Shown here: piece by piece, positions 11,680 through 21,812 of the stretch
How the letters are laid out: each line of letters opens with the position of its first letter
How positions within the stretch are numbered: position 1 is the stretch's first letter
Source: Cacajao melanocephalus
Lineage: Eukaryota > Chordata > Mammalia > Primates > Pitheciidae
Reading direction: 5' to 3'
Length of the DNA: 64,000 bases
NCBI GenBank assembly: GCA_963573385.1
Contig: CAUYLG010044450.1
Coordinates: forward strand, 1 to 64,000
Notes under the pieces: model-generated
Seen by the model: only the letters and a program-made list of their open reading frames with translations
What the model was told of the DNA's origin: nothing
Database searches by the model: none
Program-made: the position numbers and the translations under genes

Positions 11680-11875
11680 TACATGAGTCAGGGTTATTCA
11701 GAGAAACAGAACTAACAGGGTGTGTGTTTATATAGAAAGAAAGAGAAAAAAAAATCTAAAAAAAAAGCATCCAACAAAACAACAATAAAAACACATTCAC
11801 AGAAACATCCAGGCTTGTGTTTGACCAAATATCTGAGTGCCATAGGCATGCTAATACATATAATTAACCATTACA
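11680..11875 (-). mobile_element. MLT2-like LTR (ERVL), internally deleted
   Basis: The left end TACATGAGTCAGGGTTATTC and AGAGAAACAGAACTAACAGG match the reversed MLT2 LTR end. The right end CTAATACATATAATTAACCATTACA matches its reversed start. Only about 196 bases remain of a roughly 450-base LTR, so the middle is lost. GTGGC stands on both sides (11675-11679 and 11876-11880), the 5-bp duplication expected for ERVL. Confidence 0.78.
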
Positions 11876-11880
11876 GTGGC

Positions 11881-12729
11881 TTCTGTTAGGTGTTAAAGAA
11901 ATATGCTTAGCATTTTAGAATGAATTAATTCCTTTGCTAAAAACATGCAAACTAATCTTACTTTAATTGCTTGTGGGAAAGGAATAATAAACTATTTCTC
12001 TTTAAGATGAAGAGCTTTGGAATCCTAAGACCAAAGTTAAATGTCTTGCAGTTCTGGTCTTCCCTCTGACCGACTGTGGACTTCACCTGAGTCATCTGAC
12101 TTTGTGACTGAGCTTACTGACCACTGGAGCAGGCCTTGCTAAATGCGGCTTTAACAAAAAGTGCCACCCCAGGTTAATGGACTTAAATTATGTCTCTTTA
12201 TACTCCTTTGAAGAAATATGCTAGGAGCATATAAATGTGATTATTATAAGAGATTTAATACTTCCATTAAGACAGAAACAGATATTTCTGAATTTCTTCT
12301 TTGGACATTCAAATTAAAAGCATTTCTGAGCTACTTGAAGGGTTGTACTGGGAATAATTACTAAAGTTTTCTGCAGCCAGGTGCACATACGCTCTCATAA
12401 TTACTGCCATTTTCCTGGCAGACATTCCCATCAGATATTGAAAAAACTTTATAGGACAAGATTTTTTATCAATAAGTAGTAAGCTTCAGAAATGTTATAT
12501 CTAAATGTCTCTTTTTGTTTCTGATGCCAAACTTTACAAAATAAAATATGCCCTTTTTTCCAGACTTAGAAAATAATTAGCATAAAAATTGTTAAATCTT
12601 CAAAGTTCAAGTTTTTGTGTCATTGATTGTAAAACTATAGTACTTAAGGCTAGTTGAAGGCTAGTTGTCATGGTCTATCTAGTGACATTATTCATTTTAG
12701 TATATACACAACCCTATATTTCTGCATAT
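11881..12729. other. AT-rich unique sequence
   Basis: No feature recognised. Confidence 0.4.
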
Positions 12730-12855
12730 TACAAAAGTGGCTAAAAGAATTTTCTGAATAATTCTAATAAAACAGATACTTTTTTGTTGTTGTTCTTGCA
12801 AATGTCCCCAAGTACCTAGAAAGGTGCAGGAAGACAAATATAGAATCCACATTTT
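12730..12855 (+). repeat. Unrecognised repeat, copy 2
   Basis: Direct repeat of 10685-10810, about 2.04 kb downstream of it. The shared core is GCAAATGTCCCCAAGTACCT followed by AGAAAGGTGCAGGAAGACAAA. It differs by a TTG-rich insertion in the T tract (TTTTTTGTTGTTGTTC) and a two-base insertion before AGAATCCACATTT. Homology fades quickly on both sides. Confidence 0.7.
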
Positions 12856-14249
12856 CTATGTAATTACTCTAATTCTTTTTGTAAATAAAACCCAGTTTCC
12901 TTTCATAGCTAATAAATGTAGATGTATATAGATATAGACTTTTATTTCCCTATGGTGAGGATTCTATACCTAATTCTTAAACATTTATAAGGAGCTTATA
13001 TTTATTTGAAAGCCTCTACAATTTGGTTCTATGGAGAAGACAGTGAAAAATTAATTACTTACTGTTATGGTTTATTTTGTATAGATCTTGAGCAATTTGA
13101 TTATCTGTTGATAAATGAGCTTTCCTACATTCAATGCGCCCATGAGATTTAGAAAAACATCCTTCCATTCTTACAAACACATACAAATATATAAAATTTT
13201 CACACTAATAAAATGCCAAGTACTTTTGATAATTATTTTTAATGTTCTTTTTTTATTCCAGGTCACATAACTGATGACAAGATGATTGTTTTCAGTTGGT
13301 AAACTAATTCTCCATAAAATATGTTACAAACTGCAAGACTTACACATCTTGCTCTGTGGGTTTTGTGATAACTTATCCTGTTAAACAGCATCATTATTTT
13401 CTAACTTCTCATGATAATATTCCATATTATCCCACTCTGCAGATTTTTACATGGGCTGTCCTATGACCATTTAGTATTTCTTTCAGAATTTAGAAAGAGT
13501 TTTTGTTGGAAATGAAAATTATAATAAAACTTGCTAGAATATGTAAATTAAAGCTATGGAAGGATGACAGATGTTAAACTTCATTATTTTAGGGTTAGAG
13601 AGACTGAGGCTAAGAAGATATTTCTAAGTTTTCCATAAGAACATGTATTTAGAAAATGTTCCAGTTTTTTGGACCCATGTTCCAGTCCTCTTTCTACTAT
13701 TCTGCCGGGGATTAAGTAGATAGCTATTTATCAGTTACTAATCAATTATAGCTTGTCACATTAAAATCTGTTTGCTCTGTTCAACCATCTGCTCTTAAAA
13801 TAAGTTGGAAAGAGAATGTTGCATGCAGGGGGAGATGTTAACAAAATGAGATATTTAGTGATTAATGTGGATCTTATGTTTGAATAAGTAATTATCTTTT
13901 AAAAGAGATCAGACCAGGGATCAAATTCTGGCATGAGAGTGTGAGGTTCTAGGCTGAACCACACTACGGTAAAACTGGTAAAAATTACTTTTAAAATAAC
14001 AACACACATTTAATGCCTCTAGAAGTGGGTCTAAAGACAAACAGAAGATGAAGAAACTTTTTTTCAAAAAAATTTATTAAAGTTCATTAAGAAAGGTAAG
14101 CGTCTGTGACATTTGAAGCAAGACCAATACCTTTTACTCCCTTCCAACTCAGTCAGGCAGAGACTCCACTCCAAATTTCTGTAGCCGAGAACACAGGCTT
14201 TTCTCTCTCTCCAGATGCCAACAAGGGGGCTTTCTTTTTTCTTTGGATC
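12856..14249. other. AT-rich unique sequence
   Basis: No gene, RNA or clear repeat recognised in about 1.4 kb. The part nearest 14100-14249 might be degraded ERV internal sequence belonging with the LTR to its right, but no motif proves this. Confidence 0.4.
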
Positions 14250-14574
14250 AACGTTTTTTTTCTTTTAATTTTACTTTAAGTTCTGGGATACATGTGCAGA
14301 ATGTGCAGGTTTGTTAGATAGGTATACATGTGCCATGGTCATTTGCTACACCTATCAACCCATCATCTAGGTTTTAAGCCCCAAATGCATTACGTATTTG
14401 TCCTAATGCTCTCCCTCTCCTTGCCCTTCATTCCCTGGCAGGCCCTGGGTGTGATGTTCCCTCCTTGTGTCCATGTGTTTTTATCGTTCAACTCCCACTT
14501 ATGAGAGAAAATAAGGAGAAAACAGAAAAGTTTTCTGTTCCTCTGTTAGTTTGCTGAGAATGATGGGTTCCAGC
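14250..14574 (-). mobile_element. LINE-1 3' end, 5'-truncated (L1PA/PB-like)
   Basis: Begins with a poly-T tract, then TTTAATTTTACTTTAAGTTC and GGATACATGTGCAGAATGTG, the reversed L1 3' UTR. It runs to TTTGCTGAGAATGATGG and TTCCAGC at the end of ORF2, about 325 bases. Between ACTTATGAG and TTTTCTGTTCC the usual L1 text is replaced by a purine-rich segment. No clear TSD: the bases before the poly-T do not recur after 14574, where an ERV primer-binding region starts at once. Confidence 0.88.
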
Positions 14575-14615
14575 TAATCTAAAGGTCATGAGTTTGATCC
14601 TCAGAAGGGGCACCA
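14575..14615 (+). other. tRNA-Met (elongator) 3'-half match with CCA
   Basis: A 41-base segment agrees at 36 positions with the 3' half of elongator tRNA-Met(CAU), from the anticodon loop through the T arm and acceptor to a CCA end that tRNA genes do not encode. TAATCT, GAGTTTGATCCTCA and GGGGCACCA are the visible landmarks. Three of the five differences are G-to-A or C-to-T, two of them at CpG sites. Because it ends in CCA and adjoins an LTR, it is best read as an ERV primer-binding site (minus strand) extended well past the usual 18 bases. It is not a functional tRNA gene. The tRNA sequence is from memory. Confidence 0.75.
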
Positions 14616-14750
14616 GCTGTGGCCTTAATCGAATCAGTTCTCACACAAGTGCCAGCTGTGGTGTTGATCATGTTGGGTTTCCTCACACGGGGGCACCAGC
14701 TGTGGCATTGGCCATGTCTGGGTCACCACCTGCGACGTTCATCACCACCT
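14597..14750. repeat. Tandem PBS-like/LTR-edge units
   Basis: Three tRNA-Met-3'-like segments ending in CCA at 14615, 14654 and 14698 (spacing 39 and 44). Each is followed by GCTGTGG plus a CTTAATC/TGTTGATC/CATTGGCC variant. The third, TCCTCACACGGGGGCACCA at 14680-14698, equals the tRNA-Met 3' end plus one extra G. Two shorter CACCACCTGC units follow at about 14723 and 14742. On the minus strand each reads CCACAGC then TGG, the layout of an LTR end meeting a primer-binding site. Confidence 0.7.
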
Positions 14751-15302
14751 GCAGAGGTCTGTTCTGCAGACCCTGACTCAGCAATGGATGAATGAAATAC
14801 ACTCACACTCCCAGTGCAGTGATTTGAGTGGGCTAGGGCTGGTCGTCAGCTGCTCTCAGAGGGCAACTGCAGCTAACTGACAGCTACTCCCTGTTCCTCC
14901 TTGCATTTTTTCAGTATAAATTTAATAACAGAGGTTCTAAGTCAGCACACTTGTGGATAATTAACATTGTTAAAAGAGTGGTTTTACAAATGATAAAAGG
15001 TTTTGGTTCCTGGGCCCAGAACAAACACCGTTAATGGGTAATCTGCCTTCAACCTTCCCCTGAGAGGACCATCAGGCAAAAAGTTTACGTGAGTAAACAA
15101 TTAGAGTAGAGACAAAGGAATGTGGGGTAAACAGACAACTGGGGAGGCTTTTTTTATCCTTCATCTACCCTGTGACTTAATGCTCTAATGTAAGAACTGG
15201 CTGCCTTCAGCCAGTCTCAGTAAAACCTTTCGGCCTTCTAAAAAGTTTGAGACTATAATCTATAACTTCCTTATATTTCCCTTAATATTTTGCCAGCCAC
15301 CC
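14699..15302 (-). mobile_element. ERV LTR adjacent to tRNA-Met-type PBS
   Basis: About 600 bases between the PBS-like units and TTTTGCCAGCCA, which on the minus strand reads TGGCTGGCAAAA and could be the LTR start. In the sense direction it holds TCTGTTATTAAATTTATACTG (a possible ATTAAA signal, 14912-14931). No matching LTR or internal genes are seen on the other side. The family is not recognised. Borders are approximate. Confidence 0.55.
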
Positions 15303-15339
15303 CGAGTGAATCTCAACAGGGAATGATAATAATATGAGT

Positions 15340-15465
15340 CAGTCATATTATTCACCATTCAACAAACATTTATTTGGCCTTGATTATAATGGGTCCTGTT
15401 TGGTGCTGAATGGGTCTTTGGACAAACAAAAGACTATGGAAGAGAAAGGCCGTCTGCTAAAGTGA
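15340..15465. mobile_element. Ancient L2-like fragment (tentative)
   Basis: ATTCAACAAACATTTATTTGGCC followed by TTTGGTGCTGAATGGG resembles the common old mammalian LINE 3' text around ATTTATTGAGCACCTAC...GTGCTGGG. Highly diverged. Confidence 0.4.
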
Positions 15466-15574
15466 CATTCACTAGTGTAGTAGAGTGAAAATAACTCTTA
15501 AGTTATTAAATAAAACATATTTTGCTGGACTTATTATACTTATCATATTAATTGTAACAACTTGTATCTAGAGC

Positions 15575-15755
15575 AATAGTAGTTTTCAGCTCTGGCTATG
15601 CTTGAGAAATCCTTGGGGATCTTTTATAAAGTACTATGCTCAGGCTCCAGGCATAGAGATCTTGATTTAACTGTTCTGTGGCAAAGCTTAGTTTTGCCAC
15701 CATTTACAAAGATTACTAGGTAATTTTAATGGGCAGTCCCAGTTGAAAACACTAG
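15575..15755. mobile_element. MER5A-like hAT DNA transposon
   Basis: Diverged terminal inverted repeats AGTAGTTTTCAGCTCTGGC and CCCAGTTGAAAACACTAG enclose about 180 bases containing TTTTATAAAGTACTATGCTCAGGC, like MER5A. The 8-bp target duplication is not clear. Confidence 0.65.
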
Positions 15756-15884
15756 TTAACTCTACAACTGCCTTAGTTTCCAAATAGTTCCTAGTTTCAG
15801 AAACTTCTAACCTTGTGGTACCTTCCCATAGTGAGTATGATAAATTCTTATAGCACTATCGAAAACTTTTAGTCTATTATTCAA

Positions 15885-16115
15885 TATAATATTGACACAA
15901 TAATAGCTATTATTAGACATCGATAATGTGCCAGACACTGTGTTTTAAAATGTGCATATATATGTTTTTTATCTTTACAAGGACCTTGCAAGTTAGGTAA
16001 TGTTTCTAGACATTAGAAGAGACTTAGAGGTTAAGTAAAGCCAGTATTCAGGGCCATATTTCCAACCTAAATCTGTCTGAATTCAAGGCTTCCTTCCAGA
16101 CAGCACTGTCTTCAG
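15885..16115 (-). mobile_element. MIR SINE
   Basis: Reversed MIR: TAATGTGCCAGACACTGTG, then AGACTTAGAGGTTAAGTAAAG, then CCTAAATCTGTCTGAATTCAAGGC in the tRNA-derived head. Old and diverged. Confidence 0.75.
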
Positions 16116-16269
16116 GTTCTCAAGCTGTGTCTCTAGATTTAACTGTAACTTACTCCACTTTACACATCCTAGCCTATGGACAAACAAATGACATTTTCTT
16201 CTTTACCCAAACACATCTACCACATTCTTACCTGTCATTTGCATACCTGTCAGTTTGTGAAATGCCCTT

Positions 16270-16625
16270 GTCAGTCAATTTAATTTACTCTTCTTAATCA
16301 TCCTTTAAGGTACAGCTCAAATGCAGCCTCATCAATAAATTCCTCCTGGATCTTCCCAGTTGGAGGTAATCGCTTTTCCCTCTGACCTTCCAAAGTGTCT
16401 TATCTGCACCTCTCTTATGTGCACTCATCATTTTTTACCTTACTGTTATTTGTACATATACATATGATTAATACTTTTACTTGTTTATTGGATCCTTGGG
16501 ATCATAGTTATGTCTGATTCATCTTTTTATTCTGCATAACACTTCACACAGTACCCAGTTCATTATCAAGGCAGAAAAACATTTGCCAAAGGAATAGTAT
16601 GCAGTGAATGAAGAAAGCATAAACA
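16270..16625 (+). mobile_element. LINE-2 3' end
   Basis: AAGGTACAGCTCAAATGCAG, AATTCCTCCTGGATCTTCCC, TGCACCTCTCTTATGTGCACT, ATGTCTGATTCATCTTTTTAT and AGTACCCAGTTCA follow the order of the L2 3' region. Ends near the expected repeat end at GTGAATGAAGAAAG. Confidence 0.75.
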
Positions 16626-17620
16626 ATTTGATTAAGATCACCTAACAAATCTGCCCTGGGACAGGAAAAGAGATATGCACATATAATATGAGATATTGTT
16701 CAAAACATGTCTATTTTTTTTTAAATCTCTATTTTGTGTGAAATGATTTGATCCCTAAATGTGGCAACCTTTAAAAGAGATTTTATGGATGCTTTGATTT
16801 TATATGCAAGCAAAGGAGGTAAGTGACCAATAAATAAGAAATTAGGACATTTCTCTGTTCCTGGTCATTTACTTTAGCAACTGGAAAGAGAACAGAAAAG
16901 TGTATTTACATGCGGTGGTGTGGGATGATAGCATAATCACAAATGGTTAACAATAGCGGTTTTTTATTTAGAACCTCTCCTTTTCACATTTATGCAGAAG
17001 AATTTCACATTCCTTGCATTCAAGACGCACTTAACAGATCTACAACTTGTAATCATTAAGGGAATACTAATGCATGTAGCATACTGAGTAGAAATTATGT
17101 ACTTTTCTCAATATCTAGAGGAGACAATGCTCAGATAGCCTCTAATAGCAAAGCAGATAAAAAAATTAAACGATTGCTTAGGATGTCCTTGGTGGTTCTG
17201 CAGAATTTTTTTGTCTTAGCATTTGTTTAGAAAGTCATTCTGATTCCCACAAAGGGTGATTTTATTCTATTTGCTTTAGATATCACCACTTTGTACTTGT
17301 TAGAGATTACACAGTCCAGAGAGTTTTTTCTGACCAATGGGTTGTTACTTTCAGGTCACATCTGGTATGCGGTATCTTGTGCACTGGTTTGTGTTAAAAT
17401 TATAACACTAAATTTTGTGGTGGGAAATTTGTTTTAAGTTAGTGTTATTGACGTTATAGATTTTAAGTTGAGTATGTGCTTGTATGTTCTGGGGATAGAT
17501 ATAACTTGAACGTAGAATGTTCTAATTGACTGATTGCACATAGAAGACAGTTATCTGGAATTAATAATTTATTTTATAAAGCTTAATTACTTTGTATTTC
17601 CTTCTCACAAATCGTAGATA
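16626..17620. other. AT-rich unique sequence
   Basis: Nothing recognised in about 1 kb. Confidence 0.4.
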
Positions 17621-17621
17621 A

Positions 17622-17958
17622 GAACATTTTTTTCCCCAAAGGGCCAGATACTAAATGTTTTAGTCTTTTTGAGCCATATGCTCTCTGCTGCAAGTACTGC
17701 ATAGCATGAAACCAGCCGTAGGCAATAGATAAATGATAGAACATGGCTGTGGTTCTATAAAACTTTATTTATGGACAATAAAATTTGAAGTGCATATAGC
17801 ATTCCTGTGTCATAAAATAGTATTATCCTTTTGATTTTTTCAACTCTTTAAAAACGTAAAAACCATTTCTAGCTCATGAACCATACAAAAACAGGTAGCA
17901 GGCCAGATTTGACCATGTGGTCAACCAGACATGGTCAAACATAGTTGGCTGACCTCTA
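17622..17958. mobile_element. hAT-type nonautonomous DNA transposon
   Basis: GGGCCAGATACTAAATGTTTTAG, GAGCCATATGCTCTCTG, ACATGGCTGTGGTTCTATAAAACTTTATTT, ACAAAAACAGGTAGCAGGCCAG and AGTTGGCTGACCTCT match a very common human element of this kind (GGTCGGCAAAC...GTTTGCCGACC ends). The middle (17780-17870) is additional or diverged. Subfamily not assigned. Confidence 0.7.
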
Positions 17959-17959
17959 T

Positions 17960-19065
17960 CTTAAAATCTAACTATATATCTAAAAGCTGCTTTTTATTTT
18001 CCTAAGACAATTATAACTAGTGGTGAATTTTTGAAATGTTACAAGGGATGAGGAGTTGAATCAACAGAAACATTACTGCTAATATAATGCTTCAAAAACC
18101 CAGTTTGAAAAATTTTTTAAATTCATTGAAACAAACTTTACCAATAGCAGGAATGTCTTTTATTTTAAAAATGAAATTTATACGTAAACTCCCAAGTGGA
18201 TTTATATTTTACAATACTACTACAAGTGTTGGTAAATTTAAATGGTTAATTTCACTGTTGATTATCTGTGTTTAGAAAATATGCCACAGTATATTCTGCA
18301 AGATTAATACATTTTAACATTCTTCATGCATCTCCCAGTATTTAGCTTATATTATGTCACTGTAAAAGGAGATGATACCAGTCAAATATTGCTGTCACTT
18401 CATGAATAACAATATATTTTTTTTGAGAATGTTTAACTTTTTGTTTCTATATTTCCTTTTGAAAGAATAGGTCTTGGCATTTGTGTTTGATTCTTGATTA
18501 TATTTCCAAACGTAAGTATATTGCTATTAGATTTGCACTTCACAAAGACCTAATAGTCTAGCACTAACCTAATAACAAATATTTTTATAATCACAGATGA
18601 CACCATACTGAGAAGTATAAGGGGAGTCAGAGAAATGTCATTCCATCAGATTGTTTATATTCAAGTTGATATCCATGTTAGCCATTGAATTTCAGTAATA
18701 ACATGTGACTTCAAGAAATAGTAGAAGGTACCTGTACCATAAAATAAAATATGATCAAGTACTATACTTTTTAGATGACCATTTGAATTGAGCTTTTTTT
18801 TCATCATAATGTTCAATTGAACCCATTCGTAATGTAAATGAGTAAATTTGCAAGGAATCATCTGACCTTTATTGTGACACTCTATTCCGGTGCTCCAACT
18901 TGGCCTGGAACCTCATCCTCATTCCTCAAGCAGTCGTCAAGCCATACTTCATCTCATTGTTGTCTTAGATTCAGATTTCACTTGCCCAGTTGATCAAGCA
19001 TAGAGTGATGGTCAAGCATGGAGTGAGACTTGAGCAGTCAGTAAAGGTATCTATTGCACTCATTA
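17960..19065. other. AT-rich unique sequence
   Basis: No gene or repeat family recognised. A short 18-bp tandem duplication (TCAAGCATAGAGTGATGG-like) lies at 18994-19029. Confidence 0.4.
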
Positions 19066-19070
19066 CTTGG

Positions 19071-19266
19071 TGTATTAGTCCGTTCTTGCACTGCTATAAA
19101 AAAATACCTGAGACTGGGTAATTTATAAAGATAAGAGGTTTAACTGGCTCATGGTTCTGCAAGCTATACAGGAAACATGGCACTGGACATCTGCTCAACT
19201 GATGAGGCCATGGGAAGCTTACAGTCATGGCAGAAGGCAAAGGGGGAGGTGGCATATCACATGGCA

Positions 19267-19299
<33 letters not shown>

Positions 19300-19510
19300 A
19301 CAGAGAGGTGGGCGGGGGTGCCACACACTTAAACAGCCAGCTCTCAGGAGAACTTACTCACTATTTTGAGTAGAGCATCACGGGGATGGTGCTAAACCAT
19401 TCATGAGAAACCAAATCCTGATCCAGCCACCTCCCACTGGACCCCACCTTCAATACTGCAGATTATAACTCAACATGAGATTTGGGAGGGGACAAATATC
19501 CAACTATCTA
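19071..19510 (-). mobile_element. ERVL-MaLR LTR (MST-like)
   Basis: Starts TGTATTAGTCCGTTCTTGCACTGC and contains ACCTGAGACTGGGTAATTTATAAAG, GTTCTGCAAGCTATACAGGAA, CTTACAGTCATGGCAGAAGG and AACATGAGATTTGGGAGGGGAC: a reversed MaLR LTR. The right end is diverged and no certain TSD is visible. A GT microsatellite replaces part of the usual GAGA-rich segment. Confidence 0.88.
19269..19297 (+). repeat. (GT)n microsatellite inside LTR
   Basis: Fourteen uninterrupted GT units followed by AGACAGAGAGG. Lies in the purine-rich part of the MaLR LTR. Confidence 0.97.
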
Positions 19511-20744
19511 TCGGTATCATTTGACAATTAAAAAGAAAGTGTTTTGGAAGTTTGTGAGTCCTACATGTTTGAATGACAAATTACTGGGCCAAGTAGTAAG
19601 AGCTGTGATTTCAAAGGAAGCACACGGCTTCAAGGTAGGAGGATATGGATGCATGCAGAGTTATGGGCATTTCTGGTGAGATGGTGAAGAAAATTTCAGA
19701 AGAAAGAATGCTCATAAACAGTTTGGGGAACAGTGAATGGATGAGCCTAACTTCACAGAGAGGAGGGCTCAGATAGGCAGTAGCAGGAGAGGAAATCAGA
19801 AAGGATCTTCCAAGCCAGGTTATCAATGAAGATTGTCTTTGCCAGGATGAGAGGAGTTTGGGCTTTCTTTCATGGGACATTAAATGTCATGCAAAGTTTT
19901 TGGTAGAGAGGGAGATAATGAAAACAGGTATAAGAGTTTAGAAAAATCATTTTAAATCCCTGAAATGGCCTTAGAAAGTGCTGTTTAACTGATTGATCGC
20001 TGCTACAATGGCATTGTATTTCTGTTCATTAATCTGAAGGAAATATCAGGCTACATTTGGAGACAGAGGAAAGAACTGCTGGATTCAGAGACTTGGTCAT
20101 CTGAAACTAAACCAGAAAGCAAGATTTATTTTTGCAATGGTCTGAGCTCCTTAAAATAAGGCAAGTTTGATAAGATTTTAATTATCGGCTTTGATTTTTA
20201 ATTAAGTGTGCCTTCTTATATTTCACATATTCTACCAAGCTTGAAAAAAAATGTTTGTCTTATTATTTAAGAATAGTAATCAAAATACAATGGTATTAAG
20301 AAACTGATCAAATAAAAAAATCATATAGGCTACACTACCACACGCAAGCATACTCCTAAATCTGAGGCCACACAGTACTCTGCATTGGCTAACAAAACAC
20401 ATCCCAGCATGATTAAGGCATATAGAACAACAAAGCTTTATGTCTGATTAAAGAGTTCATCAAAATTTAGATTTCAATAAAAGAAATAAACTCGTCAACT
20501 CAAATTTGAAGAGTAAAATGAAAGCTGTTGATTCTATATGTGTCTTTCCTCACCTTCACAGTCTTATGTATCCCATAGGCACATAGCAGTTGTGAAAGCA
20601 AATATAAACATGCAATCAGATATTGATGATCTTAATTAAATTTAAGATTCAAAACTGATACACTGTGAAATAAGATAAAGATTTAAAACAACAGGGAAAC
20701 AGGAAAGGATCTTATAAGATTTTTCATTTTTTAAAAATTCTTTT
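19511..20744. other. Mostly unique sequence with old repeat traces
   Basis: GGTGAAGAAAATTTCAGAAG and AGGCAGTAGCAGGAGAGGAAATCAGAAAGG near 19680-19810 hint at an ancient LINE fragment, too diverged to name. The rest shows nothing recognised. Confidence 0.35.
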
Positions 20745-20757
20745 AAAAATAACTTTG

Positions 20758-21060
20758 GGCCAGGCGTGGTGGCTCACACCTGTAATCCCAGCACTTTGGG
20801 AGGCCGAGGCAGGTAGATCACAAGGTCAGGAATTCAAGATCAGCCTGACCAATATGGTGAAACCCTGTTTCTACTAAAAATACAAAAATTATCCAGGTGT
20901 GCTGGCAGGCATCTGTAATCCCAGCTACTCAGGAGGCTGAGACAGGAGAATCGCTTGAACTCAGGAGGCAAAGGTTGCAGCCAAAATTGCACCACTGCAC
21001 TCCAGCCTAAGCAATAGAGCAAGACTCCATCGCAAAAATAAAAATAAATAAAATAAAAAT
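20758..21060 (+). mobile_element. Alu (AluS-like), full length
   Basis: GGCCAGGCGTGGTGGCTCAC to an A-rich AAATAAAATAAAAATA tail. Flanked by AAAAATAACTTTGG at 20745-20758 and 21061-21074, a 14-bp TSD that overlaps the first G. The upstream junction TTTT/AAAAA is an ideal L1 endonuclease site. GATCACAAGGTCAGG and CTGACCAATATGG suggest AluSc/Sp/Sg. Confidence 0.98.
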
Positions 21061-21074
21061 AAAAATAACTTTGG

Positions 21075-21382
21075 ACTACATTTCTTCCCTATATTGTTGT
21101 TTTTCTTCTTTATATCTGGATTAACTCTTCAGTTAGAATAGTAGCTAAAAGCATTTTGCATAGTTTAGGAATGCAGATCATGTATAAATTTTTACATTGA
21201 CTTTCTACATGTGTCTGGTTTGATTTATATTACTCAGTGCAAAAAAAAAACCACAAAACTTGCTCTCATATCTTCAAATTTGATGCACAGCTTTTACTTA
21301 TGATTATGTAAGGATTTTGAAAGTTGAAAGTTTAAGATTTCAAAAGATTTTGAAAGCTACATTCAATAAATCTTATCAATCA
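21075..21382. other. Unique sequence
   Basis: Nothing recognised. Confidence 0.4.
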
Positions 21383-21812
21383 TGTTAGTTTCCTAGGGCT
21401 GTCATTAACAAAGTACTATAAACTTGGTGGTTTAAAACAATAGTTATCTTTCCCTCTGAGTTTGGAGGCCAGAAGTCTGAAATTAAGATATCTGCAGGAC
21501 CATGCTCCTTCTGACAGCTCTAAGAAAGAATTCTTCCTTGTCTCTTCCTAGCTTCTGGTTTCTTCCGGCTCTGCCTCCAACTTTATGTGGCCTTCTTCTC
21601 TATGTCTCTGTATGTCTCTCTGTGTCCTTTCCTCTGTTTATGAGTAAACCAGTCACTGGATGTAGGACCCCCTCCAATCCAGTATGATCTCATTTAGTTC
21701 CTTACCTTGATTCATTAAAGCTTCAACATACTATTTCTTAATAAAGTCACATTCATTAGGACATTAATTCCAAATTGACATGAATTTTGAGGTACAGTAT
21801 TCAATCTACAAT
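21383..21812 (-). mobile_element. MLT1-like LTR (ERVL-MaLR)
   Basis: GTTAGTTTCCTAGGGCTGTC, AACTTGGTGGTTTAAAACAA, GGAGGCCAGAAGTCTGAAAT, CAGGACCATGCTCCTTCTG and AATAAAGTCACATTCATTAGG run in the order of a reversed MLT1-type LTR, ending near TTCAATCTACA. The central (U3) part is shortened. Flanking 5-mers are not a clear TSD. Confidence 0.75.

Noticed and set aside
14575..14615. Functional tRNA-Met gene
   Set aside because: Only the 3' half is present, no A box or D arm, an acceptor mismatch, and a CCA end that genes lack; it fits a primer-binding site instead.
19066..19519. TSD for the MST-like LTR
   Set aside because: CTTGG on the left has no convincing partner; the right end is too diverged to place.
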